This document shows, piece by piece, positions 27,129-36,485 of a stretch of 64,000 bases of DNA. The translations under genes and the position numbers were made by a program. Position 1 is the first letter of the stretch, and each line of letters begins with the position of its first letter. The DNA is taken from assembly GCF_012349115.1 (NCBI RefSeq), contig NZ_PQIG01000072.1:41221-105220 (forward strand). The letters run 5' to 3'. A model generated the notes under the pieces. That model had not been told where the DNA came from. It searched no databases and was given only the letters and a program-made list of their open reading frames with translations. The stretch comes from Rhizobium ruizarguesonis. GTDB lineage: Bacteria > Pseudomonadota > Alphaproteobacteria > Rhizobiales > Rhizobiaceae.

Positions 27129-28463
27129 ATGACGATCCTTGCCAAATTCAAGATCGTGGCTCTTGCCGCCAGCCTCGCCATTACGGTGGCGCTGCCGATG
27201 GCCCACGCGGATGAACAATACTTCCCGCTCCAGAGCTATCGCGTCGGCCCCTATGCTGCCGGCGGCACCGGCTTCTTCGGTGGCTTCATTGATTATCTGA
27301 ATCTGATCAACACGCGGGACGGCGGCGTCAACGGCGTCAAGTTGACATGGTCGGAAGCTGAAACGCAGTATGAGGTCGAGCGTGGCGTCGAAGCGTACGA
27401 GCGCCTCAAGAGCAACCCGAGCGTGGCTGCCTGGAACCCGCTCTCCGTCGGCATTGCCTATGCGATGATCGATCGCATCACCGCAGACAAGGTGCCGCTG
27501 ATCACCATCAACCATGGTCGCACCGATTCGACCGACGGCCGCGTTTTCCCTTACGTCTTTCCGCTGCTTCTCAATCCCTACAGCGAAACGTCCGGCATCG
27601 TGAACTATATCGCGGGAAAGGAGGGTGGACTCGAAAGCTTGAAAGGCAAGAAGATCGTCGTTCTCTATCACGGCTCGCCCTATGGCAAGGAAACCATTCC
27701 GATCTATGAACTGCTGGCGAAGAAATACGGTTTCGAACTGCAGCAGATCGAGGTGCCGCATCCCGGCAACGAACAGCAGTCGCAGTGGCTCACGATCCGG
27801 CGCGCCAAGCCGGACTACGTCGTCCTGCGCGGGTGGGGCGTGATGAACCCGGTCGCGCTGAAGACCGCAGCGAAGGTCGGCTTCCCGGCAGACCACATTA
27901 TCGGCAATGTCTGGTCCAATTCAGAAGAAGACGTCATCCCCGCTGGCGAGGCCGCCAAGGGCTATACGGCAATTACCACCCAGGCGTCGGGAGCCGAATA
28001 TCCGGTCGTTCAGGAGATCGTCAAAACGATCTACGACGCCGGCAAGGGCGATCTCGAAGATAAGAACCGCATTGGCTCGGTCTATCACAATCTCGGTATC
28101 GTCAACGGCATCCTCAATGTCGAAGCGATCCGTATCGCCCAGGAGAAGTTCGGCAAGCGGACGCTGACCGGCGACGAGGTCCGCTGGGGGTTTGAACACC
28201 TGCAGCTCGATCCGGCGCGTGTCGAGGCGCTCGGCGCCAAGGGCCTGTTCCACTCAATCAATGTCACCTGGGACAACCACGAGGGCAACGGCTACGTGAC
28301 GTTCCAGCAGTGGAATGGGAAGAAGTGGAACGTCGTCTCTGACTGGATCGCGCCGGACTGGGCATTGCTACGTCCGATCATCGAAAAGTCGTCGGAGGCT
28401 TACGCTGCGGAAAAGGGCATCAAGCTTCGTACGGCGGCAGACGCCGAAACAGCGACCAACTGA
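27129..28463 (+). CDS. ABC transporter substrate-binding protein (periplasmic, LivK/UrtA-like)
   Basis: A 444-residue periplasmic binding protein of the type I fold used by HAAT transporters. A signal peptide (FKIVALAASLAITVALPMAHA) ends at about residue 27. The body has the paired lobes seen in this group, with YGKETIPIYELLAKKYGFELQ and WLTIRRAKPDYVVLRGWGVMNP. It delivers the ligand to the permeases. Linkage to SfnG and SfnB suggests a sulfone or sulfonate ligand, but the binding residues cannot be read by eye. Confidence 0.85.
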   Translation: MTILAKFKIVALAASLAITVALPMAHADEQYFPLQSYRVGPYAAGGTGFFGGFIDYLNLINTRDGGVNGVKLTWSEAETQYEVERGVEAYERLKSNPSVAAWNPLSVGIAYAMIDRITADKVPLITINHGRTDSTDGRVFPYVFPLLLNPYSETSGIVNYIAGKEGGLESLKGKKIVVLYHGSPYGKETIPIYELLAKKYGFELQQIEVPHPGNEQQSQWLTIRRAKPDYVVLRGWGVMNPVALKTAAKVGFPADHIIGNVWSNSEEDVIPAGEAAKGYTAITTQASGAEYPVVQEIVKTIYDAGKGDLEDKNRIGSVYHNLGIVNGILNVEAIRIAQEKFGKRTLTGDEVRWGFEHLQLDPARVEALGAKGLFHSINVTWDNHEGNGYVTFQQWNGKKWNVVSDWIAPDWALLRPIIEKSSEAYAAEKGIKLRTAADAETATN

Positions 28464-28575
28464 TCCTTTGAAGCCGCGCGCGGCCGGCGCGGCTTCAAGC
28501 AAAGGCGCGGGAATGGATGTTGTTCCCTCTCAACCAGCCTCGCGCCTTCTCCTTTTTCAATTGCAGCTCTCAGGC

Positions 28576-29376
28576 ATGGACAGGAACACGATCATGGGTC
28601 ACGACACTGCTCTGCTTGCCGTCGATGGTCTGAAAGCAACGTACAATCATGCCATCACGGCCCTCGATGGCGTCGACCTCCATCTGGTGCGCGGTGAAAT
28701 CCTGGCACTCCTCGGCGCCAACGGCGCCGGCAAGACGACAACGCTCAAGGCGCTGTCCAACCTGCTTCCAGCCGAACGTGGGCAGGTCGTTTCAGGCAGT
28801 ATCCGGTTTGACGGGCTCGATGTCCTACGCACAAGCCCCGGTACCTTGGTACGCGCTGGTCTCGTGCAGGTACTTGAAGGTCGCCATTGCTTTCGCAGTC
28901 TGACGGTCGAGGAAAACCTTATCTCTGGTGGGTTGGGCCGTGGCAGCACACGCGCGCGGATCGCCGAAGATATCGAGAAAGTCTACGCGCATTTTCCCAG
29001 ATTGAAGGAAAAGCGCCGCGCGTTCTCCGGCCTGACCTCGGGCGGCGAGCAACAGATGACGGCGATCGGCCGGGCCCTCATGTCACGGCCGCGCCTCCTG
29101 GTTCTCGACGAGCCATCCATGGGATTGGCGCCGCTCGTCGTCCAGGACATTTTCCGAACACTTCGCCACCTCAATCGAAAAGAGGGTCTTTCCATCCTTG
29201 TGGCGGAGCAGAACTCTGCCGTCGCTCTGAAATATGCCGATCGCGCCATCATTCTCGAAAACGGCGTTGCCGTCCTCACTGGCAATGCGAACGATCTGCG
29301 GGCGCGCGACGACATCAAGTCCTTCTACCTCGGCCAAAAGGCCGTGGCTCCCTCCATCCCGGCTGTTGTCAGCTAA
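28576..29376 (+). CDS. ABC transporter ATPase (LivF type)
   Basis: About 266 residues. Walker A is GANGAGKTT, the signature region is LTSGGEQQMTAIGRALM and Walker B is LLVLDEPSMGLAP, exactly the LivF pattern. The C-terminal VAEQNSAVALKYADRAIILENG is also LivF-like. The start is either ATG 28576 or 28594; the second has an AGGA site at good spacing. It is the second ATPase of the transporter and is followed by the SfnB-like gene at 24 bp. Confidence 0.88.
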   Translation: MDRNTIMGHDTALLAVDGLKATYNHAITALDGVDLHLVRGEILALLGANGAGKTTTLKALSNLLPAERGQVVSGSIRFDGLDVLRTSPGTLVRAGLVQVLEGRHCFRSLTVEENLISGGLGRGSTRARIAEDIEKVYAHFPRLKEKRRAFSGLTSGGEQQMTAIGRALMSRPRLLVLDEPSMGLAPLVVQDIFRTLRHLNRKEGLSILVAEQNSAVALKYADRAIILENGVAVLTGNANDLRARDDIKSFYLGQKAVAPSIPAVVS

Positions 29377-29400
29377 TCCAATCCAAGAGGAGAAACCACT

Positions 29401-30648
29401 ATGACCCTTCCCACCATAAATACCGAAAATGCAACAAAGGCCGTGCCACCTGTCCCACGCCCGTCGCAGCCAGCCCATATTATCAAGACTGACGCAGAGG
29501 CGATTGCCATCGCCAAGACACTAGCGACCGAGTTCATCAAGGAATCAGCAGCGCGCGACCGCGACCGCATCTGGCCGGTCAAGGAACTGGACGCCTTTTC
29601 CCAGAGCGGGCTTTGGTCTATCAACGTGCCCAAGGCCTTCGGCGGTCCCGAAGTTTCTTATGCGACGCTTGCGAAGGTGGTCGAGGTCATCTCGGCGGCC
29701 GATTCGTCGATCGGACAGATTGCGCAGAACCATCTTGGCGTCGTGGCAGCAATCCGCACGGTTTCCGACCCAGCTCAGCAACAACTGTTATTCGCGGAAG
29801 TGCTGAAAGGAACCCGCTTCGGCAATGCCTTCTCCGAATTTGGATCCAAGCGTGCGGTGGATTTCGAGACCAAATTCGTCGATGCCGGCGATCATGTCGT
29901 CGTCAACGGCAAGAAATTCTATTCGTCAGGGGCGCTGCTCGCGCATCTGGTGCCAATCGTGGCACTGGATGACGAGGGCAGGGCCTGGTACGCAATTGCC
30001 GAGCGCGGTGCGCCTGGTCTGACCGTCATCGACGACTGGTCCTCCTTCGGCCAGCGTACCACGCTGTCGGGCACGGTCCTGCTTGACAATGTCAAAGTGC
30101 CGAAGACGCATCTCGTGCCTGGCTACAAGGGATATGAAGTGCCGACCGCCGACGGAGCGATCTTCCAGATTATCCAAGTGGCTGTCGATACCGGCATCGC
30201 GCAAGCCGCGATTGACGAGACCGTCAGCTTTGTGCGCACCAAGAGCCGCGCCTGGGTGGATTCCGGCGTCGACAACGCTTGGGACGATCCCTACACAATC
30301 CAGGCGATCGGGGACTTGACGTTAAGACTGCATGCGGCGCAGGCGCTGCTTGAAAAGGCAGGTTATGCCATTGACCGGGCGATCATCGATCCGAACGCGG
30401 GAACCGTTGCGGAAGCCCAGATCGTTACCGCCGAAGCGAAGATCCTCTCAACTGAAATCGCGATTGCGGCTACCAACAAGTTGTTCGAACTGGCAGGAAC
30501 GCGCTCGACCCTTGCAGAGCACGGGCTTGATCGCCACTGGCGCAACGCCCGCACCCATACTCTGCACGACCCGGTCCGCTGGAAGTACGCCATTTTGGGT
30601 AAGTATTTCCTGAATGGTGAGAAGCCACCGCTCCATGCCTGGAGCTGA
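29401..30648 (+). CDS. sfnB: SfnB-like acyl-CoA-dehydrogenase-family oxidoreductase
   Basis: A 415-residue flavoprotein of the acyl-CoA dehydrogenase fold, in the SfnB/DszC-like sulfur-acquisition branch. Features are LWSINVPKAFGGPEVSYATL, then GQIAQNHLGVVAAI, then GNAFSEFGSKRAVDFET in the flavin-binding part, and GTRSTLAEHGLDRHWRNARTHTLHDP near the C-terminus, a typical monooxygenase ending. It probably oxidises a sulfur compound using FMNH2. The GAGGAGAAACCACT sequence before the ATG is a strong ribosome binding site. Last gene of the operon. Confidence 0.82.
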   Translation: MTLPTINTENATKAVPPVPRPSQPAHIIKTDAEAIAIAKTLATEFIKESAARDRDRIWPVKELDAFSQSGLWSINVPKAFGGPEVSYATLAKVVEVISAADSSIGQIAQNHLGVVAAIRTVSDPAQQQLLFAEVLKGTRFGNAFSEFGSKRAVDFETKFVDAGDHVVVNGKKFYSSGALLAHLVPIVALDDEGRAWYAIAERGAPGLTVIDDWSSFGQRTTLSGTVLLDNVKVPKTHLVPGYKGYEVPTADGAIFQIIQVAVDTGIAQAAIDETVSFVRTKSRAWVDSGVDNAWDDPYTIQAIGDLTLRLHAAQALLEKAGYAIDRAIIDPNAGTVAEAQIVTAEAKILSTEIAIAATNKLFELAGTRSTLAEHGLDRHWRNARTHTLHDPVRWKYAILGKYFLNGEKPPLHAWS

Positions 30649-30966
30649 GGTTTTCGATCTGTAAAGCACCTTGAGATCAGGTGCTGTGCAGATTACGTCT
30701 GCAGCTTATACGAGGGAGGAAGCTTTCGCCTTCGTCAACGAGGTGTCGCGGACATTGTTGCCGCTGCTTGGCCGCCGATTGTCACAGCCCCAAGTAGTTT
30801 TCATATTCTGCCGGCCCACGAAAAAAGGCGCACCGTTCGGCCGAGATAAACATTGCGGCATCCGTCACTCAAATCGTTCATATCAAAACAATGGATTTCA
30901 CTAATTCGCTCCTGGAAAACATAAGGGGTGCTGGCAGCGCAGGCTGCCTCATAAGGAGTATATGCG
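30649..30966. promoter_or_regulatory. nodO upstream region
   Basis: The gap between the organosulfur operon and nodO. It contains a divergent but clear nod box at 30859-30907 and an AAGGAG ribosome binding site 9 bases before nodO. No gene is supported. Confidence 0.6.
30859..30907 (+). promoter_or_regulatory. nod box upstream of nodO
   Basis: A 49-bp NodD-binding site. CATCC at the start, ATCAAAACAAT in the middle and ATTT-x-ACTAATTC at the end follow the nod-box consensus with the correct spacing. Several consensus bases differ (for example CAATGG instead of CAATCR), so it is weaker than the other three boxes in the window. It ends 59 bp before nodO. Confidence 0.8.
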
Positions 30967-31800
30967 ATGATGTTCAAAGGCACTGATAACAGCCCCTTTA
31001 TTTACGGATCCGATGACAATGACATAATCGATGGAAGCAATTTCAATGACTGGATTAAAGCCGGCGGCGGCGATGATCTGATTCGGGCTCATGACGGCCA
31101 CGACAGGATCGAGGCCGGTCGGGGCCATGACATTATCCGAGCCGGTGATGGCTCCGACACAATCCTTGCTGGTGATGATGACGACCTGTTGTTTAGCGAC
31201 ACCACCTACGCGCCCCGCGTAATACCGCATAGCGGCGAGAGCGACGACCGGCTCGACGGCGGCCCCGGGAGGGATACCCTTGTGGCTGGTGACGGCGCAG
31301 ACATTTTGAATGGCGGCGAAGACGGTGACGCCTTCGTGTTTCGGTTCCACGACCCTATGGTTGGCACAACGCACTGCTATACGACCGTGATGGATTTCGA
31401 GCCGAAGCAAGACCGTTTTGTCCTGGACGCCGGTGACTTTGGTAAAGGGGATCTGTTTGGCGCAAATTTCGTCAACCATTCGAAGGGTTTCCCAGGCGAA
31501 TTTGTGGACACTTTCTACAATGGCGAGGCCGCGAACGCGCACGGTGAGCACGTTGTGGTAATCACTGATCGAGGGTTCACGTCTAGCTCTGCCGCCGCGA
31601 CCGCTATTCACGGCGAAGCCCGCGGTGACATCATTGTCTACCATGATGAAAAAACTCTCGGTCAGGAAGGCAAAACTCACGGTGCGACACTAGCCTATGT
31701 CGATTCTGCGAACCACGCGCATGCCTTCGCTCATGTCGACAATCTGCACGACATGTCGGATCTTACCTCGCTTACGGCGGAAAATTTCGGCTTCATTTAA
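30967..31800 (+). CDS. nodO: NodO-like RTX calcium-binding secreted protein
   Basis: A 277-residue acidic protein whose first half contains glycine-rich RTX nonapeptides (GGGDDLIRA, AGRGHDIIRAGDGSDTILAGDDDD, GGPGRDTLVAGDGADILNGG) that bind calcium. There is no N-terminal signal peptide, as expected for type I secretion through a C-terminal signal. NodO of R. leguminosarum is a 284-residue RTX protein secreted during nodulation that inserts into membranes and forms cation channels. The nod box, size and location near rhi and nod genes support the name. No type I exporter lies in the window. Confidence 0.82.
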   Translation: MMFKGTDNSPFIYGSDDNDIIDGSNFNDWIKAGGGDDLIRAHDGHDRIEAGRGHDIIRAGDGSDTILAGDDDDLLFSDTTYAPRVIPHSGESDDRLDGGPGRDTLVAGDGADILNGGEDGDAFVFRFHDPMVGTTHCYTTVMDFEPKQDRFVLDAGDFGKGDLFGANFVNHSKGFPGEFVDTFYNGEAANAHGEHVVVITDRGFTSSSAAATAIHGEARGDIIVYHDEKTLGQEGKTHGATLAYVDSANHAHAFAHVDNLHDMSDLTSLTAENFGFI

Positions 31801-31813
31801 TTCGAAGATCCGA

Positions 31814-31845
31814 GGAGCGTTCCACCCTTGGGGCGCTTCTCTTTT
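31814..31845 (+). terminator. Rho-independent terminator after nodO
   Basis: AGCGTTCC (31816-31823) and GGGGCGCT (31830-31837) form an 8-bp stem with two G-U pairs and a six-base loop, followed by TCTCTTTT. It lies 14 bp after the nodO stop. Confidence 0.75.
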
Positions 31846-32540
31846 CTAACGTGGCGCGGTACCTAAAATAGAAACGACGTAGTTTTTGATCGAATGCACC
31901 GGCACGTGAACAAGGTCCAATGGCCGGTCGCGTGCTGTCCAATGTCGGCGTTGTTCAACCGCAAAGACGTGACCCTGGTCGAGAGGATCGTGAGATGCTG
32001 GCGGAGTTGGCCCTGCTGCTGAAGACCGGCGTGGTATCAGGAGCGACGCCGGCGTAGCGTCCGTCTTCTGTACAGGCCCGCGAAGCAATTCCATCTTAGT
32101 GAAAGTCCGCGTTGAGGGCCTTAGCAGGATTATTTCCCGTTTGATGGCTGCGCATGGCGAGGGGCCCACGCGGTCACATCCTCTCGGTGGCGGTGCGTCT
32201 TCCGTCGAGGAAGGTTGGCATTGCCGTTACCAGTACTGTCGTCAACATACTGGCGTTGGCAACAGGCTTCGGTGATCTGCTCGGCCGGAAATGAGCAACC
32301 GCCGTTACTTCAACAATCATTTACGTTGAACGAGCCTAGTCATCTCGCTGACAACGCTTTCCAAGATGTTGCGCATCATGCAGTCTGCCGCTTTGCTTGC
32401 GGCGCAAGTCTAATCAACCTGCCGAAAGCAATAGGCGTTCGCAAGGCACGATCGTAAGGGAAAACAGACGCTTAATGCAAAACAGCGCGTAGGTCCATGG
32501 CGATGCTATCCGTAGACCAGGCAACTGGCGCGGGCTGGCG
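31846..32540. other. Gene-free stretch between nodO and nodN
   Basis: About 700 bp between the nodO terminator and the nodN stop. R. leguminosarum has nodT after nodN; I find no intact nodT and no readable remnant. Short overlapping frames on both strands have no recognised motif. Probably deletion debris. Confidence 0.45.
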
Positions 32541-33026
32541 TCAAATCCCTTTAGGCCTGTCGTTCGGGTCAAACTGAATGATCGTGATCCAATTGGCAGT
32601 GAGTGCCGGTCGGTTCTCGTTCTCGATCTCGACCGTCACCTCGTAGGTGGTCACCAGCATGCTTGCGCCGCGAAATTGACATTCAGAGAGAACGAAGCGA
32701 CCGCGCACACGACTGCCGGTCTTGACCGGTGACATGAAACGCACCCGGTCTAAGCCGTAGTTAAGGCCCATGGTCTGCTCGCGGATCCTTGGCATGCCGC
32801 TGAAGTTCATCGCCGACAGAAGCGAGAGTGTTAAGAAGCCATGAGCGATCGTGCCACCAAACGGGCTTTCGACTGCCGCGCGTTCCGGGTGCACGTGGAT
32901 GAATTGATGATCGTGTGTCGCGTCGGCAAAGAGATCGATTGTAGTTTGATCAACGGTGATCCATTCGGATTTGCCGAGTTCCTGGCCAATTCGCGACGGC
33001 ACGTCGGCGAGCGAAAGTTCGTGCAT
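32541..33026 (-). CDS. nodN: NodN, MaoC-like hydratase-fold nodulation protein
   Basis: A 161-residue single hot-dog-fold protein. The MaoC motif is visible: LFADATHDHQFIHVHPERA, then SPFGGTIAHGFLTLSLL, containing the Asp and His expected for hydratase 2. NodN has this length and fold and follows nodM in R. leguminosarum. It affects the efficiency of Nod-factor production; its exact reaction is not settled. It starts 76 bp after nodM on the same strand and should be transcribed from the nod box at 35026-35074. Confidence 0.88.
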   Translation of the reverse strand: MHELSLADVPSRIGQELGKSEWITVDQTTIDLFADATHDHQFIHVHPERAAVESPFGGTIAHGFLTLSLLSAMNFSGMPRIREQTMGLNYGLDRVRFMSPVKTGSRVRGRFVLSECQFRGASMLVTTYEVTVEIENENRPALTANWITIIQFDPNDRPKGI

Positions 33027-33102
33027 TCGACCTCACTTATTTGATGACTGATCAAGTCGTGGATTTTCTCGGAGCGAGTTGCGATTTAACCAATCGTCAC
33101 AA

Positions 33103-34929
33103 TCATTCGACTGTGACTGACTTAGCTAGATTCCGCGGCTGGTCCACATCTGCCCCCATGACCACCGCCGTGTGATACGCAAGAAGCTGTAGCGGCAGAG
33201 AAAAGATCATCGGCGCGATAATCTCCTCGACATTGGGTAATACGATAGTGTGCATGGTGGGGAGTTTCGACATCGAAGCTCCCGTCTCGTCGGTGATCAG
33301 AATGATGCGGCCGCCGCGGGCGGCCACTTCCTGCATATTGGAGACAGTCTTATCGAAGAACCGATCATGTGGCGCGATGACGATGACTGGCATATTTTCA
33401 TCGATCAGGGCGATCGGACCGTGTTTCAATTCTCCTGCTGCATAACCTTCAGCATGGATATAGGAGACCTCCTTGAGCTTCAGCGCACCTTCCATAGCCA
33501 ATGGGAAACTCGTGCCGCGGCCGAGATAGAGCACGTCGCGGTAATTCGACAATTCCCGTGACAAGAGCTCGATCTTCGGCTTGATGTCGTTCAGCACCCG
33601 TCGCATAACGCCCGGCAACGTCGCCAAACTTTGGACGAGCACTTGTTCCTCGTCGTCCGTGATTGTGCCCCGCGCCTTGCCCGCGCCGATGGCTAGCGCA
33701 GCGAGAACAGCAAGCTGGCATGTGAATGCCTTGGTAGAAGCAACGCCGATCTCTGGCCCGGCGAGGATCGGAAAGATGGCATCTGCCTCGCGGGCAATTG
33801 TTGATTCTGGGGTATTGACGACAGCACCAATTCTCAGACCTTGTGCTTTGCAATACCGGAGCGATGCAAGCGTGTCTGCCGTCTCACCAGATTGAGAGAT
33901 GAAGAGCGCTGCCGACCGTGGCGACAATGGGATTTCTCGATAGCGGAATTCGGAGGCCACATCAATCTCTACCGTCAAGCGTGCGTAGCGCTCGAACCAA
34001 TATTTGCCAATCAGTCCCGCAAGGTATGCAGTGCCGCAGGCAGAAATTGCGAGGCTCTCAACCCTGGCAAACCCGATGTCGGGCGAAATGGCTTTGACAT
34101 GATTTTCGTTGACATTGATGTAGTGACCAAGAGCACGGGCGAGGACCTCGGGTTGCTCGTGGATTTCCTTCTCCATAAAATGCCGGTGACCGCCCTTGCC
34201 GATCACCTCGGCGGTAGCGATCGATATGTGCCGCGGGCGCGTAACGACTTTGCCTTCCGTATCGAAAACTTGGACACTCGCTTTGCCTACAACAGCCCAA
34301 TCGCCATCGTGCAGATAAGTGATGTCATTGGTGAACGGAGCAAGAGCGATCGCGTCGGAGCCTAGAAACATCTCACCGTCGCCATGGCCTATCACTAACG
34401 GTGGCCCATTGCGCGCCACCATAATGGTTGCGGGATCCTCCTCAAACAAAATGGCAAGAGCGAATGCGCCCTTGACGCACTTCAGCATGGCTTGCATGGC
34501 CTCAAGACATCCCATGCCATCCCGACGGAATTTTGTCAGGAGATGTGCAATCACCTCGGTGTCCGTATCGGTCGTAAACTTGACCCCTACTTCCGCCAAT
34601 CCGTCCTTCAGCTCGGAAAAATTTTCGATGATGCCGTTATGAACAACGGCTACGCCATCGGCAAAGTGCGGGTGAGCGTTGCATTCTGTCGGTGCGCCAT
34701 GGGTCGCCCAGCGCGTGTGGGCGATGCCGACGGTGCCGCTCAGGGGCTCTTTTTTCAATCTCGTTTTAAGGTTCACGAGCTTGCCTTCTGCGCGGCGTCG
34801 GTGCAATTCTCCCTCGAAGATCGTAGCAACGCCGGCTGAATCATAGCCGCGATATTCCAGTCGCTCCAAGGCTTCGATCAGCCGCTCCGACACGGGCTTC
34901 CGTCCCACTATGCCAACAATCCCACACAT
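33103..34929 (-). CDS. nodM: NodM, glutamine-fructose-6-phosphate aminotransferase
   Basis: A 608-residue glucosamine-6-phosphate synthase. The start I choose (34929) gives MCGIVGIVG, so that Cys1 is the glutaminase nucleophile after Met removal. An in-frame upstream ATG at 34938 would bury it. Two SIS domains follow (ISQSGETADTLASLRYCK and LGRGTSFPLAMEGALKLKEVSYIHAEGY), and the C-terminus ends PRNLAKSVTVE as in GlmS. It supplies glucosamine-6-phosphate for Nod-factor backbones. A nod box lies 97 bp upstream, showing that this is the symbiotic copy rather than housekeeping glmS. Confidence 0.95.
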   Translation of the reverse strand: MCGIVGIVGRKPVSERLIEALERLEYRGYDSAGVATIFEGELHRRRAEGKLVNLKTRLKKEPLSGTVGIAHTRWATHGAPTECNAHPHFADGVAVVHNGIIENFSELKDGLAEVGVKFTTDTDTEVIAHLLTKFRRDGMGCLEAMQAMLKCVKGAFALAILFEEDPATIMVARNGPPLVIGHGDGEMFLGSDAIALAPFTNDITYLHDGDWAVVGKASVQVFDTEGKVVTRPRHISIATAEVIGKGGHRHFMEKEIHEQPEVLARALGHYINVNENHVKAISPDIGFARVESLAISACGTAYLAGLIGKYWFERYARLTVEIDVASEFRYREIPLSPRSAALFISQSGETADTLASLRYCKAQGLRIGAVVNTPESTIAREADAIFPILAGPEIGVASTKAFTCQLAVLAALAIGAGKARGTITDDEEQVLVQSLATLPGVMRRVLNDIKPKIELLSRELSNYRDVLYLGRGTSFPLAMEGALKLKEVSYIHAEGYAAGELKHGPIALIDENMPVIVIAPHDRFFDKTVSNMQEVAARGGRIILITDETGASMSKLPTMHTIVLPNVEEIIAPMIFSLPLQLLAYHTAVVMGADVDQPRNLAKSVTVE

Positions 34930-35025
34930 GCTCGTCACCCATCTGCCAAAGAGCCCCCGACCGGTAATCAGGAAGGCGGACGCCGCTCGGTGCGTGTCCT
35001 CCAGCGCGTGCTAATAAATCTAAAC

Positions 35026-35074
35026 AGATTAGTAAAATTGATTGTTGCGATAGCTATCATCCACGTCATGGATG
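35026..35074 (-). promoter_or_regulatory. nod box upstream of nodMN
   Basis: Read on the minus strand, the site begins CATCCATGACGTGGATG and ends AACAATCAATTTTACTAATC, near-perfect to the 49-bp consensus. It drives nodM and nodN. Confidence 0.93.
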
Positions 35075-35530
35075 CGGCGTACTCATAGGTTCGATAAACG
35101 CTGCACGCAGCGAATGATGCCTTCTGCAAAGTGTCGACAGATAGGCTACGCCCTGATGATGGGCGTAGCCTCTGACAAAGATGTTCCAGTCAACAGGAAT
35201 TGGGATTTGCCGACGACATGCCGCGCGCGCATGTCCATTCGACACGACGAATTGTCTTTCATTGTGCCCACGGACTGAAAAAACAATTCGTTTTTCTACA
35301 GGTGAAGCGGTCTGCGTCTACGGGTTGACCCTAAGTCGTAATTGCCCCTTTGCCTGCAAACGTGATCACGAACCGGTCAGCTCGACTGCCCAGCCGCATT
35401 TGCAAAGAGATTTGCGTCGGAGTGAAAGTGCCGACAGTTGGAACCGCAAGGGCCATGGCGGCCCAGAAGTTCCGTTCGCACAAGCAAAGAAACTACCCCC
35501 TTACGGCCGGATTTACCCCAACGCCTGCTT
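35075..35530. other. Intergenic between nodL end and nodM promoter
   Basis: Contains a strong hairpin at 35143-35171 and no gene I can support. Short plus-strand frames here overlap the 3' end of nodL in antisense and are shadows. Confidence 0.45.
35143..35171 (-). terminator. Perfect hairpin upstream of nodM (possible nodFEL terminator)
   Basis: AGGCTACGCCC (35143-35153), loop TGATGAT, GGGCGTAGCCT (35161-35171): an 11-bp perfect stem. No T run follows on either strand. It lies downstream of nodL and just upstream of the nodM nod box, so it may end or process the nodFEL transcript. Confidence 0.5.
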
Positions 35531-36103
35531 TTATGATTTCGGCGATCGTCCACCAGCCCTGACCCGAGCTGGATTTCCCATGGCCGTGCTTCCTGCAGGA
35601 ACATCTCGCGTCACCACACTACCAGCGCCAATGACAGCGTGATCGCCAATCGTCACCCCCGGGAGAATGATTGCTCCACCGCCAATCCAGGCGTGCCTGC
35701 CAATGCTGACAGGTCGTCCCAACTGCAGTCCAGCCTGGCGCTGCTCTGGATCATGTGGATGGTCCGCGGTATAAATCTGCACAGCAGGGCCTATTGCGGT
35801 TCCGTCACCGATAGTCACCGCTGCCACGTCAAGAATGACGCAGTTGTAATTGATGTAAACCCAAGCTCCGATCCGGATGTTAAACCCGTAATCACAGTGG
35901 AACGGCGGACGAATAACAGCTCCAAGCCCGACTGCTCCCAATCGTTCTAAAAGGAGCGCATTCCACCGCTCGGCGGTGTCGCCCAGCGTGTCATTGTACC
36001 GCTTCAGCCAAGCCCCGGTGAGGAGCAGCTCGGCTTGGATCTCGGGGTCCGCTGCGTTGTACATTTCGCCTGCCAGCATTTTTTCTTTTTGGCTGCGTGT
36101 CAT
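35531..36103 (-). CDS. nodL: NodL, Nod-factor O-acetyltransferase
   Basis: A 190-residue left-handed beta-helix acetyltransferase of the LacA/maltose-O-acetyltransferase type. The N-terminal domain (QKEKMLAGEMYNAADPEI) is followed by hexapeptide repeats (IRIGAWVYINYNCVILD, VTIGDGTAIGP) with the catalytic His in TADHPHD, and a C-terminal WIGGGAIILPGVTIGDHAVIGAGSVV. NodL adds an acetyl group to O-6 of the non-reducing terminal glucosamine of Nod factors. It follows nodE on the same strand after 382 bp and is probably transcribed from the nodF nod box. Confidence 0.92.
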   Translation of the reverse strand: MTRSQKEKMLAGEMYNAADPEIQAELLLTGAWLKRYNDTLGDTAERWNALLLERLGAVGLGAVIRPPFHCDYGFNIRIGAWVYINYNCVILDVAAVTIGDGTAIGPAVQIYTADHPHDPEQRQAGLQLGRPVSIGRHAWIGGGAIILPGVTIGDHAVIGAGSVVTRDVPAGSTAMGNPARVRAGGRSPKS

Positions 36104-36485
36104 CGTCTCTTCTCAGATCTTGTTCGTGGGATGACGGTACTTGAGTGCGACTACTTCGCGATCAAGCTAGCTAGCACCTGGCACGATGTCGGGCGCAGGC
36201 GGAGGTGGAATTGATAGTAACACTCCTTGTTCGTGGCAGAAAAGGATGAGGCATCAACTTTAGTCGACCGGCGAGCCGAGTGAGAGCTCCGGCGACGAAA
36301 ATAGCCAGGCACCAGCTCCCCGCGACACGTGGTGAAAGCGGAGTAACGTGGCTGCGCGGAGGAACATCTTTCAGACGCGAGAGTATCTGGGGAATTGCAG
36401 CGAAACCTTGCTGACGGGAATCGGCGGCGCCTGCTTCAGGCATTTGAAGCTGGCCTTACAAGGGGTCAATCGTGACGATCCCACT
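36104..36485. other. Gap between nodE and nodL
   Basis: About 380 bp, unusually long inside the nodFEL unit. A minus-strand frame (36171-36443) has no recognised motif. Possibly a small insertion. No promoter or nod box seen. Confidence 0.4.
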
